This document shows positions 1 to 6,198 of a stretch of 6,733 nt of DNA, one piece after another (position 1 is the stretch's first letter; each line of letters begins with the position of its first letter). Below the pieces are notes generated by a model, which was not told where the DNA came from, did not search any database, and saw only the letters and a program-made list of their open reading frames with translations. The DNA lies in assembly GCA_029051965.1 (NCBI GenBank), contig JAIDJZ010000300.1, positions 1-6,733 on the forward strand, read 5' to 3'. The translations under genes were made by a program, and so were the position numbers. Origin of the DNA: Paramuribaculum sp. GTDB taxonomy: Bacteria > Bacteroidota > Bacteroidia > Bacteroidales > Muribaculaceae.

Positions 1-1529
1 CCGACCACCTGCGTCAGCAGCCGGTAGGCACGGCCGCATATCTCGATCTTCCGCTCATAAGTGTCGGCCTGACCCTTTTCATCGAAAGCCATAACGACCA
101 TCGCGGCCCCGAAATCCTTTATTTCCCTCGCCTTGCGCAGAAATTCCGCCTCCCCCTCTTTGAGCGAGATCGAATTGACCACTCCTTTTCCCTGCAGACA
201 TCTTAGCCCCGCCGACACGACAGCCCAGTCCGAAGAGTCAATGACGACCGGCACTCTGGCCACATCAGGATCAGAGGCTATGAGATTGAGAAAATGAGTC
301 ATCTCAGCCGGCGCGTCAAGCAAAGCATCGTCCATGTTGACGTCGACCATCATCGCTCCGCCTTCGACCTGGGCCGCAGCGATCGATGCCGCCTCTTCAT
401 AGGACTTCTCCTTTATCAGACGCAGAAACTTACGGGAACCTGCCACATTGCATCGCTCGCCGATGTTGACAAAATTGTTTTCAGGCGTGACTGACGTCAC
501 CTCAAGTCCGGACAGTCTCAGGACTCCGCTACGCGCCAACGGCTTACGGGGCGCCGCTCCGTGAGCGAGTTCCGCAACGAGGCGGATATGTTCGGGAGTC
601 GTTCCGCAGCAGCCGCCGATGACATTGACCATTCCACGTGAGAGATAAGGCTCTACAGCTTCGGCAAATTCCGCGGCCGTCTCGCGATATTGTCCCAGCG
701 CATCGGGGAGTCCTGCGTTCGGATGACAGCTGACCGGAAACGGAGACACGGAATGCAGTGTCTCTAAATACGGCCCCATGTCACGTGCTCCCATCGAGCA
801 GTTGAGTCCAAGACTCACGACATTCTCAAAACCCTCGATCGAGACAAGAAGCGCCTCAAGCGACTGGCCTGAAAGAATACGTCCGCTGCGGTCTGACACT
901 GTGACCGAAACCATCACCGGAATCTGCCGCCCTATGCTCCGGGAGACATCCCGCGCCGCCATAAGCGCGCTTTTCAGATTGAGGGTGTCAAAAACCGTCT
1001 CGGCAAGAACCAGATCCGCGCCGCCATCGACCAGCGCTGCAATCTGCTCCCGATAGGCCAGGCGCAGATCATCGAACGTTATGTTTCGCATCGCAGGATC
1101 TTCGACACGCGGGCTCATCGAGGCCGAACGGTTTGTCGGTCCGACCGAACCTGCAACCCAGATCCGGCGTCCGAGAAGCGCCGACATCTCATCAGCCACT
1201 TTCCTTGCGACAGCAGCCGCCCCGCGGTTGATCTCTCCGACATAAGCCTCAAGCCCATAGTCGGACTGGGAAACGGCATTGGCATTAAACGAATTTGTCG
1301 ATATGATATCGGCTCCCGCAAGAATATATTCCCTGTGGATGCCCGCAATCGCATCGGGGCTTGTCAGCGAAAGAATGTCGTTGTTGCCTCTCAGATCACA
1401 GTTCCAGTCGCGAAAACGTTCGCTTCTGAAGTCCCGTTCCGTCAGATCGAGACGCTGGATCATGGTCCCCATCCCGCCGTCGAGCACAAGGACCTTCTCA
1501 AGAATTGACTGCTGGAAATCTTTGCTCAT
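1..1529 (-). CDS. metH: Cobalamin-dependent methionine synthase, N-terminal part (partial)
   Basis: MetH transfers the methyl group of 5-methyl-tetrahydrofolate through cobalamin to homocysteine, giving methionine, in the cytoplasm. The first 509 residues are visible; family members are about 1,200 residues, so the cobalamin-binding and activation domains lie beyond the left edge. Residues 1 to about 325 form the homocysteine-binding barrel: DGGMGT at 17-22, NCSMG with Cys244, and GGCCGTTPEH with Cys307 and Cys308. These three cysteines match the family's zinc ligands. The pterin-binding domain starts with FVNIGERCN at 353-361, followed by a VDVN strand near 395. The frame is open throughout with no frameshift. 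The ATG lies 6 bases after the metF stop, with no clear ribosome binding site, so translation is probably coupled or of the leaderless-like Bacteroidota type. Co-transcription with metF puts donor synthesis and use together. The assignment is firm; the start is supported by operon spacing. Confidence 0.97.
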   Translation of the reverse strand, partial: MSKDFQQSILEKVLVLDGGMGTMIQRLDLTERDFRSERFRDWNCDLRGNNDILSLTSPDAIAGIHREYILAGADIISTNSFNANAVSQSDYGLEAYVGEINRGAAAVARKVADEMSALLGRRIWVAGSVGPTNRSASMSPRVEDPAMRNITFDDLRLAYREQIAALVDGGADLVLAETVFDTLNLKSALMAARDVSRSIGRQIPVMVSVTVSDRSGRILSGQSLEALLVSIEGFENVVSLGLNCSMGARDMGPYLETLHSVSPFPVSCHPNAGLPDALGQYRETAAEFAEAVEPYLSRGMVNVIGGCCGTTPEHIRLVAELAHGAAPRKPLARSGVLRLSGLEVTSVTPENNFVNIGERCNVAGSRKFLRLIKEKSYEEAASIAAAQVEGGAMMVDVNMDDALLDAPAEMTHFLNLIASDPDVARVPVVIDSSDWAVVSAGLRCLQGKGVVNSISLKEGEAEFLRKAREIKDFGAAMVVMAFDEKGQADTYERKIEICGRAYRLLTQVV

Positions 1530-1535
1530 GCCTGA

Positions 1536-2489
1536 TCAGAATATTTGGGATGCAACTTCTCTGACACTCTCGGCCGCATGAATCGTATAGAAATGAACCC
1601 CCGGGACTCCATGCGCAATCAGTTCGCGGCACTGAGCGACACTCCACTCGACTCCGATACGGCGCACTTCTTCATCACTCTTCGCCTTACGCAGTTCCGA
1701 AGCAAGCGCTTCGGGAATCTCCGAACGGAAAATCTTCGGCAGAACAGATAGATGCGATGCACGTGTGATCGGCTTTATCCCCGGAATAATAGGCACCGTT
1801 ATCCCCTCCTGACGGCAACGGTCGACAAATTCGAAAAACTTGGAATTGTCAAAAAACATCTGCGTAATCAGATAGTCCGCCCCGTTGGCAACTTTCTGTT
1901 TGAGGAAACTGATGTCCGAGGTCATATTGGGAGCCTCCTCATGTTTCTCCGGATAGCAGGCCATCCCGTAGCTGAAAGGCGTCTCGATTCCCTCGATCGC
2001 AGTGCCATACAGACCGCGTCCGGAGTTGAACTCATTGATCTGATTCTGAAGATCAAGGGCATAGTCATTATAGTCATCCCTATTGTGGCCCAAACGGTCG
2101 AAAGGCTTGTCATCGCCCCGCACGACAAAAAGATTCGTTATCTCAAGGAAATTCAGGTCCAGAAGAGCATATTCCGTCTCTTCGCGCGTAAAACCCTTGC
2201 ATATGATATGAGGCACAGGCGTGATTCCGTAGCGATATTTCAGCGCGGCGGCCACAGCCACCGTGCCCGGACGCCGCCGGATGCTCACCTTGCGATGCGA
2301 CCCGTCGGGCTGAGGCTGATAGATGCTCTCGCTGTGATGCGATGTGATATTGATGAACTTAGGATCAAATTCCCGCAGGCGGTCAACGATGTCATACACC
2401 CGATTAATACTGTTTCCCTTCACGGGAGGGAGAATTTCGATTGAAAAAAGTGGCCTGTCCGTATTACGGATTATATCGATAACTTTCAT
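1536..2489 (-). CDS. metF: 5,10-methylenetetrahydrofolate reductase
   Basis: MetF is a cytoplasmic FAD enzyme that reduces 5,10-methylene-tetrahydrofolate to 5-methyl-tetrahydrofolate, the methyl donor used by MetH encoded next. The 317 residues fit the bacterial family (about 290-320). Family motifs appear in order: FSIEILPP at 15-22, whose Glu18 aligns with the catalytic glutamate of the E. coli SFEFFPP motif; NITSHH at 47-52; PHIICKG near 93-99; the flavin-binding VVRGDDKP at 122-129; GMACYPEKHEEA at 175-186; ITQMFFD at 208-214, with the conserved Gln210; and PIIPGIKPI at 233-241. No domain is missing and the frame is intact. It is the first gene of a metF-metH operon, reading from a good promoter about 115 bases upstream of the ATG. 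No Shine-Dalgarno is seen before the ATG. Regulation is probably at that promoter, where a tandem repeat sits just upstream. Confidence 0.97.
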   Translation of the reverse strand: MKVIDIIRNTDRPLFSIEILPPVKGNSINRVYDIVDRLREFDPKFINITSHHSESIYQPQPDGSHRKVSIRRRPGTVAVAAALKYRYGITPVPHIICKGFTREETEYALLDLNFLEITNLFVVRGDDKPFDRLGHNRDDYNDYALDLQNQINEFNSGRGLYGTAIEGIETPFSYGMACYPEKHEEAPNMTSDISFLKQKVANGADYLITQMFFDNSKFFEFVDRCRQEGITVPIIPGIKPITRASHLSVLPKIFRSEIPEALASELRKAKSDEEVRRIGVEWSVAQCRELIAHGVPGVHFYTIHAAESVREVASQIF

Positions 2490-2532
2490 AAGCTAACCAT
2501 TGAGAAACTGATCAGAAATTAGTGTGATAAAA

Positions 2533-2602
2533 CGGTCCACAACGTACTATTATGTAATCATGATGACTGCCGAAGCCCCGCGTTGCGCCGTGTGTCAGAC
2601 AC
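2533..2602 (-). promoter_or_regulatory. Possible structured 5' leader of metF
   Basis: The start of the predicted transcript carries the palindrome GTGTCTGACAC (2602-2592), which could be an operator over the start site or a small hairpin. Downstream, CGCAACG (2587-2581) can pair with CGTTGTG (2544-2538) using one G-U pair, extended after a 2-base bulge by CGG (2590-2588) with CCG (2535-2533). The enclosed 36 bases include GCTTCGGC, which can close a UUCG tetraloop. It does not match a SAM or cobalamin riboswitch as far as I can judge. The pairing is short and may be chance. Confidence 0.3.
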
Positions 2603-2634
2603 CAAAGTTACAACAACATTCCGTCCCGACAAAA
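2603..2634 (-). promoter_or_regulatory. Predicted promoter of the metF-metH operon
   Basis: On the minus strand TTTTG (2634-2630) is followed by 19 bases and then TAACTTTG (2610-2603). This is a full match to the Bacteroidota primary-sigma consensus TTTG-N19-21-TAnnTTTG. Transcription would start near 2598, giving a leader of about 110 bases before the metF ATG. The spacing and both boxes are seen directly; activity is inferred. Confidence 0.75.
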
Positions 2635-2644
2635 TTTAAAACCC

Positions 2645-2668
2645 GAAATCACCGCTGAAATCACCGCC
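2645..2668 (-). repeat. Tandem 12-base repeat upstream of the metF promoter
   Basis: On the plus strand GAAATCACCGCT (2645-2656) is followed directly by GAAATCACCGCC (2657-2668), 11 of 12 bases identical. The pair ends about 10 bases upstream of the -33 box of the metF promoter, where an activator or repressor of a sigma-dependent promoter would bind. The repeat is certain. A regulatory role is inferred from its position alone, and the binding protein is unknown. Confidence 0.5.
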
Positions 2669-2728
2669 GGCCATCGGACTTTTACTTTATCTCGTGCTAC
2701 TCCATATCCGCTTCCGGACGGAATTGAC

Positions 2729-2758
2729 AAAAGCGATGAAGCACTATGCCCCATCGCC
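2729..2758 (-). terminator. Intrinsic terminator of the three-gene envelope operon
   Basis: On the minus strand GCGATG (2757-2752) pairs with CATCGC (2738-2733), with three further inner pairs across a mismatch, followed by TTTT (2732-2729). It lies about 42 bases after the stop of the last envelope gene and upstream of the metF promoter, so it separates the two operons. The stem is moderate and the T-tract short. Confidence 0.65.
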
Positions 2759-2799
2759 TTTATTACATCGAACATCACGTCGCCGGGATGCTGAACTTA

Positions 2800-3795
2800 T
2801 TATTCGTCTTCAGATTCTTTTACAAGATTGAATTTTGCCGAGATCTCCTTCTGGTCTATCGCTTGACGCAGATTAAAACGCTTCTTTTGCGGAAGATATC
2901 CATTTCGCTCACAAGTAACCTCAATCTGGACGTTGCCGGAATTATTGTAGGTCAGGCCACGGATGTCGAACGATTCAGTTGATTCGTAGGGCGTGTTTCC
3001 TACAAAATTGGCATTGGTGTTTGCGACATCGGGAGTCGAAGATATCACTCGCCATGAAACATCAGCTCCCTGAGGCGAGGATGTGATATACCACCTTATG
3101 ACAGTATGCTCCAATGCGGAATTGCCTGAACCCGTCACCTCCTTATTCTTTTCCTGTCTTGCAGTTTTGGCGATCTTCAAGCTATTTGCGATGCGATCCC
3201 AATCAATTCCGCAAAGCGCGGCATAATATGCCTTAAACAATGGATTGAAGACTTCATTGAAAGAATCGGATGTACTTCTGCCCGTACTGGTTGTTGAAGA
3301 AATGACAGTCTGGTTTTCAGCATCCACCAACTCCCATCTGACCACGGCTGTTGCGGTAGAAGATCCAATCTTTTTCTTTGCATTGTACTGACGTACTCGC
3401 AGACGTAAGTCGGTAACGGTAACACGCAGAACATAATCGCTTTGCGGATTGGATCCAAGTGTAAAACCGAGTGCCGATGCTATTTTCCCGAGAATTATTT
3501 CGCCACTCTCGACATTTGAATACTCGAAATGTACGCGAGGGACATCCTTAGCTTCCTTACTTGTCAGATCCGACAGACTTATGTCCGGATTTGAACCGAT
3601 ATCACTGCGAACGACGATTCGCAAACCATAGTCAAGATTGGAGTAACGCTGACTCTCCACGATGGAATTCGGAATCATCGAAACTTCTATTACGTCGGGG
3701 GTTTGTTTATTCTTTGCCGAAATGACCGGCGATGATATGACTAATATCAATAGAAGAGAAAGAATTTTGAAAACTATTTTCATAACGATAATCAT
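2800..3795 (-). CDS. Secreted PEGA-like domain protein lacking a lipobox
   Basis: This is a 331-residue protein of unknown function, third gene of the envelope operon. Residues 5-27 form a Sec signal: positive start, hydrophobic core, and a likely type I cleavage site after VISA (24-27). Where the upstream paralogue has the lipobox ISSC, this protein reads ISSP, so it should be soluble in the periplasm. Residues about 85-207 form a mixed alpha/beta domain with the strand SDYVLRVTV, diverged but alignable with the paralogue. Residues 231-326 form a PEGA-like module (SSPQGADV, VGNTPYES, CERNGYLPQKKRFNL) that is 87/96 identical to the paralogue. PEGA domains are small beta-rich modules of surface and envelope proteins. 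The ATG at 3795 overlaps the previous stop as ATGA, implying coupled translation; an alternative ATG at residue 5 gives a more typical signal peptide. The low-complexity acidic tail is ESEDE. Confidence 0.88.
   Translation of the reverse strand: MIIVMKIVFKILSLLLILVISSPVISAKNKQTPDVIEVSMIPNSIVESQRYSNLDYGLRIVVRSDIGSNPDISLSDLTSKEAKDVPRVHFEYSNVESGEIILGKIASALGFTLGSNPQSDYVLRVTVTDLRLRVRQYNAKKKIGSSTATAVVRWELVDAENQTVISSTTSTGRSTSDSFNEVFNPLFKAYYAALCGIDWDRIANSLKIAKTARQEKNKEVTGSGNSALEHTVIRWYITSSPQGADVSWRVISSTPDVANTNANFVGNTPYESTESFDIRGLTYNNSGNVQIEVTCERNGYLPQKKRFNLRQAIDQKEISAKFNLVKESEDE
2818..3105 (-). repeat. PEGA-module duplication, copy in the unanchored paralogue
   Basis: This stretch encodes residues 231-326 of the 331-residue protein and is repeated 983 bases away at 3801-4088. 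The copies share exact runs of 41 bases (3038-3078 with 4021-4061) and 36 bases (2920-2955 with 3903-3938), and 87 of 96 residues. The flanking N-terminal coding parts are far more diverged. Confidence 0.9.
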
Positions 3796-4760
3796 TCGTC
3801 CTTAATCAGGTTAAACTTAGCTGAGATTTCCTTCTGGTCAATGGCCTGACGGAGATTAAAACGCTTCTTCTGAGGCAGATATCCACTCCGTTCACAAGTA
3901 ATCTCAATCTGGACGTTGCCGGAATTATTGTAGGTCAGTCCACGGATATCGAACGATTCTGTTGATTCATACGGAGTCGAGCCTACATAATTGGCATTGG
4001 TGTTGGACACCTCGGGGGTGGAAGATATCACTCGCCATGAAACATCAGCTCCCTGAGGCGAAGAAATTATGTTCCAGCGGATTACCGTGCGCTCCAGAGC
4101 AGTATCGCCATCTCCTTTAACCTGCGCGTTTTTCTCTTGCTTGGCAGTATTGCCAACCTTCAGAAAACCGGCTATTCGACTCCAGTCAATCTTGGAAAGA
4201 GCGTCAACGTATGCGCGTCCCATGCCGGCGCCGAACACCTCGGTTTGCGATAGTGTGACAGTAGATGCCACCGTAGATGATGCCAATAGATTAGATCCGG
4301 ATTCATCTGTCAATTTATACACCAGCTCACATTTAGCTATGGCGGTAACTTCCTTTGATTTTGCGTTGTCGAACAGCGTCACATTCAATTTCCTGATATC
4401 TATAGTCAGCGTATAATCTGCCGAAGCAGAAACATCGAAACGCATACGCTGAAGATAATCGCGTGCAACGTCTTCGCCAAATACCTTCAAGGACGGAGAA
4501 AATATATAGTTGCGTGCAAAAAGCATAGCCTTGCGAGAGGGCAGCTCTGATTTTACTACCGCAGGGTCGGCCTGTGATCTCACGTCAAGCCGCACTGGCT
4601 TGTCAAGATCTCTAAAAGTCTGAGGAACACTGGTAGTTGTTACCGTCAGGGGAACTTCGACATCCATTTTGCCAACACGAGTCAACGCCATGCAAGAGGA
4701 AATAAGCAGACTGATGCCGAAGATAAAAGCGTAGCCGCAAAGTGTTATAAACTGCCTCAT
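3792..4760 (-). CDS. PEGA-like domain lipoprotein
   Basis: This is a 322-residue protein of unknown function, second gene of the operon. Residues 1-23 form a lipoprotein signal with lipobox ISSC, Cys23 being the lipidated residue. The residues after it (MALTRVGK) lack the acidic cluster that sends Bacteroidota lipoproteins to the cell surface, so a periplasm-facing location is more likely. Residues about 75-200 form a mixed alpha/beta domain with the strand ADYTLTIDI, an ELVYKL strand and the helix AYVDALSKIDW. Its layout recalls YajG-type lipoproteins, but I cannot assign a family. A charged linker (KQEKNAQVKGDGD, 208-220) leads to the PEGA-like module at 225-320 (SSPQGADV, VGSTPYES, CERSGYLPQKKRFNL), nearly identical to that of the next gene. 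The ATG is 3 bases after the previous stop and its TGA overlaps the next ATG, so the three genes form one transcription unit. Confidence 0.9.
   Translation of the reverse strand: MRQFITLCGYAFIFGISLLISSCMALTRVGKMDVEVPLTVTTTSVPQTFRDLDKPVRLDVRSQADPAVVKSELPSRKAMLFARNYIFSPSLKVFGEDVARDYLQRMRFDVSASADYTLTIDIRKLNVTLFDNAKSKEVTAIAKCELVYKLTDESGSNLLASSTVASTVTLSQTEVFGAGMGRAYVDALSKIDWSRIAGFLKVGNTAKQEKNAQVKGDGDTALERTVIRWNIISSPQGADVSWRVISSTPEVSNTNANYVGSTPYESTESFDIRGLTYNNSGNVQIEITCERSGYLPQKKRFNLRQAIDQKEISAKFNLIKDE
3801..4088 (-). repeat. PEGA-module duplication, copy in the lipoprotein paralogue
   Basis: This is the partner of the copy at 2818-3105 and encodes residues 225-320 of the 322-residue lipoprotein. 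It is in the same orientation as its partner, so recombination between the two could delete or fuse one gene or homogenise the modules. Confidence 0.9.
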
Positions 4761-4763
4761 GAC

Positions 4764-5312
4764 TTATCGGGTGGTTGAGTGAATCTTTACTATTTTTGCT
4801 ATAGCCGTTGCCTGATACTCTATAGTTTTGCTTCCGCTGTTAGAAACCCGGGTAGTGACAATCGGCTCCAGGATACCGTCGGCGCCGTAATCTTTGACCT
4901 GCTCAATAAGTTTAGCAATCGCAACACGGCGCGCAAACTCCTCAGCCTGTGGCATATTTCCCATGTCTGTACTTTCACTCAAGAGATAACCTAAAGTGGC
5001 CGAACCTGAAAATGACTTAAGAGACCATCCCCTTTTTTGATCGAAGACAAAATTATAGGAAAAATCACCGTCTCCGCTTGTAATTTTAAGTGAATTAGAC
5101 GAGTACTTGGCACTCACTGATGCAGATTCGGAGATAGTGTTAAGGATTTCATAGTCGCCCTTTTGAAGATTAAGAGCTGCTGCCGGAATTGCATCGGCTG
5201 TACTTACAGCATGAGGAACAACCAGACTATGCGTTCCTCCGCATGACGCGAGTGTAAGCATAGCAAAAGCGCCCACAATTGTCATGCAACTTTTTCGTTT
5301 AAATGTCAGCAT
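4764..5312 (-). CDS. Small predicted outer-membrane lipoprotein
   Basis: This is a 182-residue lipoprotein of unknown function, first gene of the operon. The signal peptide spans residues 1-23 with lipobox LASC and lipidated Cys24, followed by GGTHS with no acidic surface-export signal, so it probably faces the periplasm. After a linker come a GDYEILNTIS strand (52-61), a serine-rich beta region (62-115), the helix PQAEEFARRVAIAKLIEQ (121-138), the turn GADGILEP (143-150) and the closing strand YQATAIAKIVKI (166-177). The order of a hydrophobic helix, a GAD-I-P strand and a final A-A-V strand recalls small Bacteroidota lipoproteins of the DUF6567 type, but this is a resemblance, not an identification. 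The start at 5312 gives a positive n-region (TFKRK). An internal Met10 would leave a signal without positive charges, so Met1 is preferred. Expression may depend on the hairpin region just upstream. Confidence 0.87.
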   Translation of the reverse strand: MLTFKRKSCMTIVGAFAMLTLASCGGTHSLVVPHAVSTADAIPAAALNLQKGDYEILNTISESASVSAKYSSNSLKITSGDGDFSYNFVFDQKRGWSLKSFSGSATLGYLLSESTDMGNMPQAEEFARRVAIAKLIEQVKDYGADGILEPIVTTRVSNSGSKTIEYQATAIAKIVKIHSTTR

Positions 5313-5360
5313 TGCGATAATGTGATGCCGCGGTCATCCCCTCGTTGGCCGTAATTGGTT

Positions 5361-5401
5361 AAAAAAAAAGCGTAGGAATCTGTATCTGTTACCGTCCTAC
5401 G
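5361..5401 (-). terminator. Intrinsic terminator or attenuator upstream of the lipoprotein operon
   Basis: On the minus strand CGTAGGA (5401-5395) pairs perfectly with TCCTACG (5377-5371) across a 17-base loop, then a C and nine T (5369-5361). This is the strongest terminator in the window. It points toward the lipoprotein genes and ends only 48 bases before the first ATG, a stretch in which I see no TAnnTTTG promoter box. It either ends a small RNA or acts as an attenuator for the operon. No plus-strand T-tract exists, so it does not terminate plus-strand transcription. Confidence 0.75.
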
Positions 5402-5407
5402 TTCTGA

Positions 5408-5453
5408 GGCTTCTCGCATTGCCTATCGATAGTCGGACGGCAACGCAGAAGCC
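5408..5453 (-). ncRNA. Long hairpin of a candidate leader RNA or small RNA
   Basis: On the minus strand GGCTTCTGCGTTGCC (5453-5439) pairs with GGCAATGCGAGAAGCC (5423-5408): 7 bp, a bulged G, 3 bp including one G-U, and 5 bp, closing a 15-base loop. It ends 6 bases before the terminator hairpin. Loop and stem bases CCGTCC (5440-5435) are fully complementary to GGACGG (5397-5392) in the 5' arm of the terminator, so an alternative fold would break it. The structure is seen in the sequence; the existence of the RNA is inferred. Confidence 0.5.
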
Positions 5454-5751
5454 CACGCCAGTATATGCAATCAGTACATCCGGCTATATTTCTCCCGAAA
5501 CATAATGCCAAATGCAAGATAATTACATATCCACAGGACATCTACCGTTGCTCAACCCTTGTCTATCGATAGAAATTTTGCGAGAATTTCAGAACGACAA
5601 GAATCAGCGCGGATAAACGCTTTCTTATGTATATTTTTGCAGAAGCGACTCGTCGCTTCACTACACATCCCGCTCCGTTTAATCCCAAACCTAAGGTTTG
5701 TTCACTTGAACCTAACCCAACTGGCGTGGTCTGCGAGGCAGTCTGTGCCCG

Positions 5752-5759
5752 CAAATATA
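5752..5759 (-). promoter_or_regulatory. Possible minus-strand -7 box
   Basis: TATATTTG on the minus strand is an exact TAnnTTTG match and could start a transcript of about 390 bases ending at the 5361 terminator. No TTG or TTTG is found 19-21 bases further upstream, and the surroundings are AT-rich, so the call is weak. Confidence 0.25.
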
Positions 5760-5818
5760 ATAATAATTTTGATATTATGAGGCCATAATGCTAAAAAATT
5801 TCTCACCATCTCACACGG

Positions 5819-5844
5819 CTCTTTCATTTACCTCTTTCATTTAC
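5819..5844 (+). repeat. Perfect 13-base tandem duplication
   Basis: CTCTTTCATTTAC occurs twice in direct tandem (5819-5831 and 5832-5844), about 43 bases upstream of the tRNA promoter. It is probably a slippage duplication; no function is evident. Confidence 0.85.
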
Positions 5845-5886
5845 ACATGATCATTTCGCGAAACCGAACTCAAAAAAACATCCTAA

Positions 5887-5918
5887 TTTGCGCAAGTGGA
5901 AAAGAATAGTTATCTTTG
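5887..5918 (+). promoter_or_regulatory. Promoter of tRNA-Leu
   Basis: TTTG (5887-5890), 20 bases, TATCTTTG (5911-5918) is an exact Bacteroidota primary-sigma promoter. Transcription would start near 5923, a few bases before the mature tRNA 5' end at 5930. Confidence 0.85.
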
Positions 5919-5929
5919 CAGCTGAAAAA

Positions 5930-6011
5930 GCCCGGATGGCGGAATCGGTAGACGCGTTGGTCTCAAACACCAATGGAGCAATCCGTGCCGGTTCGATCCC
6001 GGCTCCGGGTA
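5930..6011 (+). tRNA. tRNA-Leu (anticodon CAA)
   Basis: An 82-base class II tRNA that decodes UUG. The acceptor arm GCCCGGA (5930-5936) pairs with TCCGGGT (6004-6010), the 1:72 pair being G-U, with discriminator A6011. The D stem is GCG/CGC. The anticodon stem TTGGT/ACCAA encloses loop CTCAAAC, with anticodon CAA at 5964-5966. A long variable arm (GGA/TCC) is typical of leucine tRNAs. The T stem GCCGG/CCGGC encloses TTCGATC. CCA is not encoded. The gene stands alone with its own promoter and terminator. Confidence 0.97.
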
Positions 6012-6014
6012 CTG

Positions 6015-6054
6015 AACCGTGGAGAAGAGCAATCTTCCCCACGGTTTTTCTTTT
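6015..6054 (+). terminator. Intrinsic terminator of tRNA-Leu
   Basis: AACCGTGG (6015-6022) pairs with CCACGGTT (6039-6046). After one A-C mismatch, GAAGA pairs with TCTTC around a GCAA (GNRA-type) tetraloop, and the stem is followed by TTTCTTTT. It begins 4 bases after the tRNA, so the unit is a single-gene transcript. Confidence 0.92.
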
Positions 6055-6198
6055 CCCCCGCTCCGCAAATAGTTAGCCTACCAATAGAACTCCGATATAT
6101 CCAAGCACATTATTCTAAGAGAGCGTTTTGATTTGAATTCAAACACTCTATAGGAAACGGTTGTATTTTTTAATCAGATACTTTTTTGCATATCTCTA
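6055..6198. other. AT-rich spacer between tRNA-Leu and the fic operator
   Basis: No gene is seen. It contains the palindrome TTTGAATTCAAA (6132-6143), inside looser arms AGAGCGTTT / AAACACTCT (6120-6148, one mismatch). No copy of the tRNA 3' end is found here that would mark an attachment site. Confidence 0.5.

Larger units (their letters stand above)
5454..5860. other. Gene-free stretch with several small inverted repeats
   Basis: No convincing coding frame is present. It holds perfect hairpins GAAGCGA-loop-TCGCTTC (5642-5659) and CAAACC-TAA-GGTTTG (5686-5700), neither followed by a T-tract, and GTTCACTTGAAC at 5700-5711. The palindrome CTATCGATAG at 5563-5572 also occurs at 5423-5432 in the loop region of the long hairpin. 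The stretch could be the 5' part of a long structured minus-strand leader, or simply decayed sequence. Confidence 0.4.

Noticed and set aside
1752..2444. A long open frame of 230 codons on the plus strand inside metF.
   Set aside because: It lies antisense to a clear, motif-complete metF frame and its translation shows no recognisable domain.
2490..2600. SAM or cobalamin riboswitch in the metF leader.
   Set aside because: No cobalamin box and no recognisable SAM-I or SAM-II core could be found by eye.
5340..5530. Possible 6S RNA, because GAGAAGCC followed by an A-rich stretch and a G-rich stem recalls a local element of enterobacterial 6S RNA.
   Set aside because: The long closing helix that pairs the 5' and 3' ends and the central bubble of 6S RNA cannot be formed; the similarity is a short local match.
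5764..5771. TAATTTTG on the plus strand as a promoter -7 box.
   Set aside because: No -33 box at the right distance and no gene downstream before the tRNA's own promoter; expected by chance in AT-rich DNA.
5559..5780. Open frames of 63-73 codons on both strands in the gene-free stretch.
   Set aside because: They overlap hairpins, the minus-strand one needs a TTG start, and neither shows a signal, domain or plausible translation start.
5851..6076. Open frames of about 62 codons on both strands across the tRNA-Leu gene.
   Set aside because: They run through a complete tRNA with its own promoter and terminator and are chance frames.
6001..6198. Attachment-site repeat of the tRNA-Leu 3' end.
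   Set aside because: No second copy of the tRNA end was found downstream within the window.
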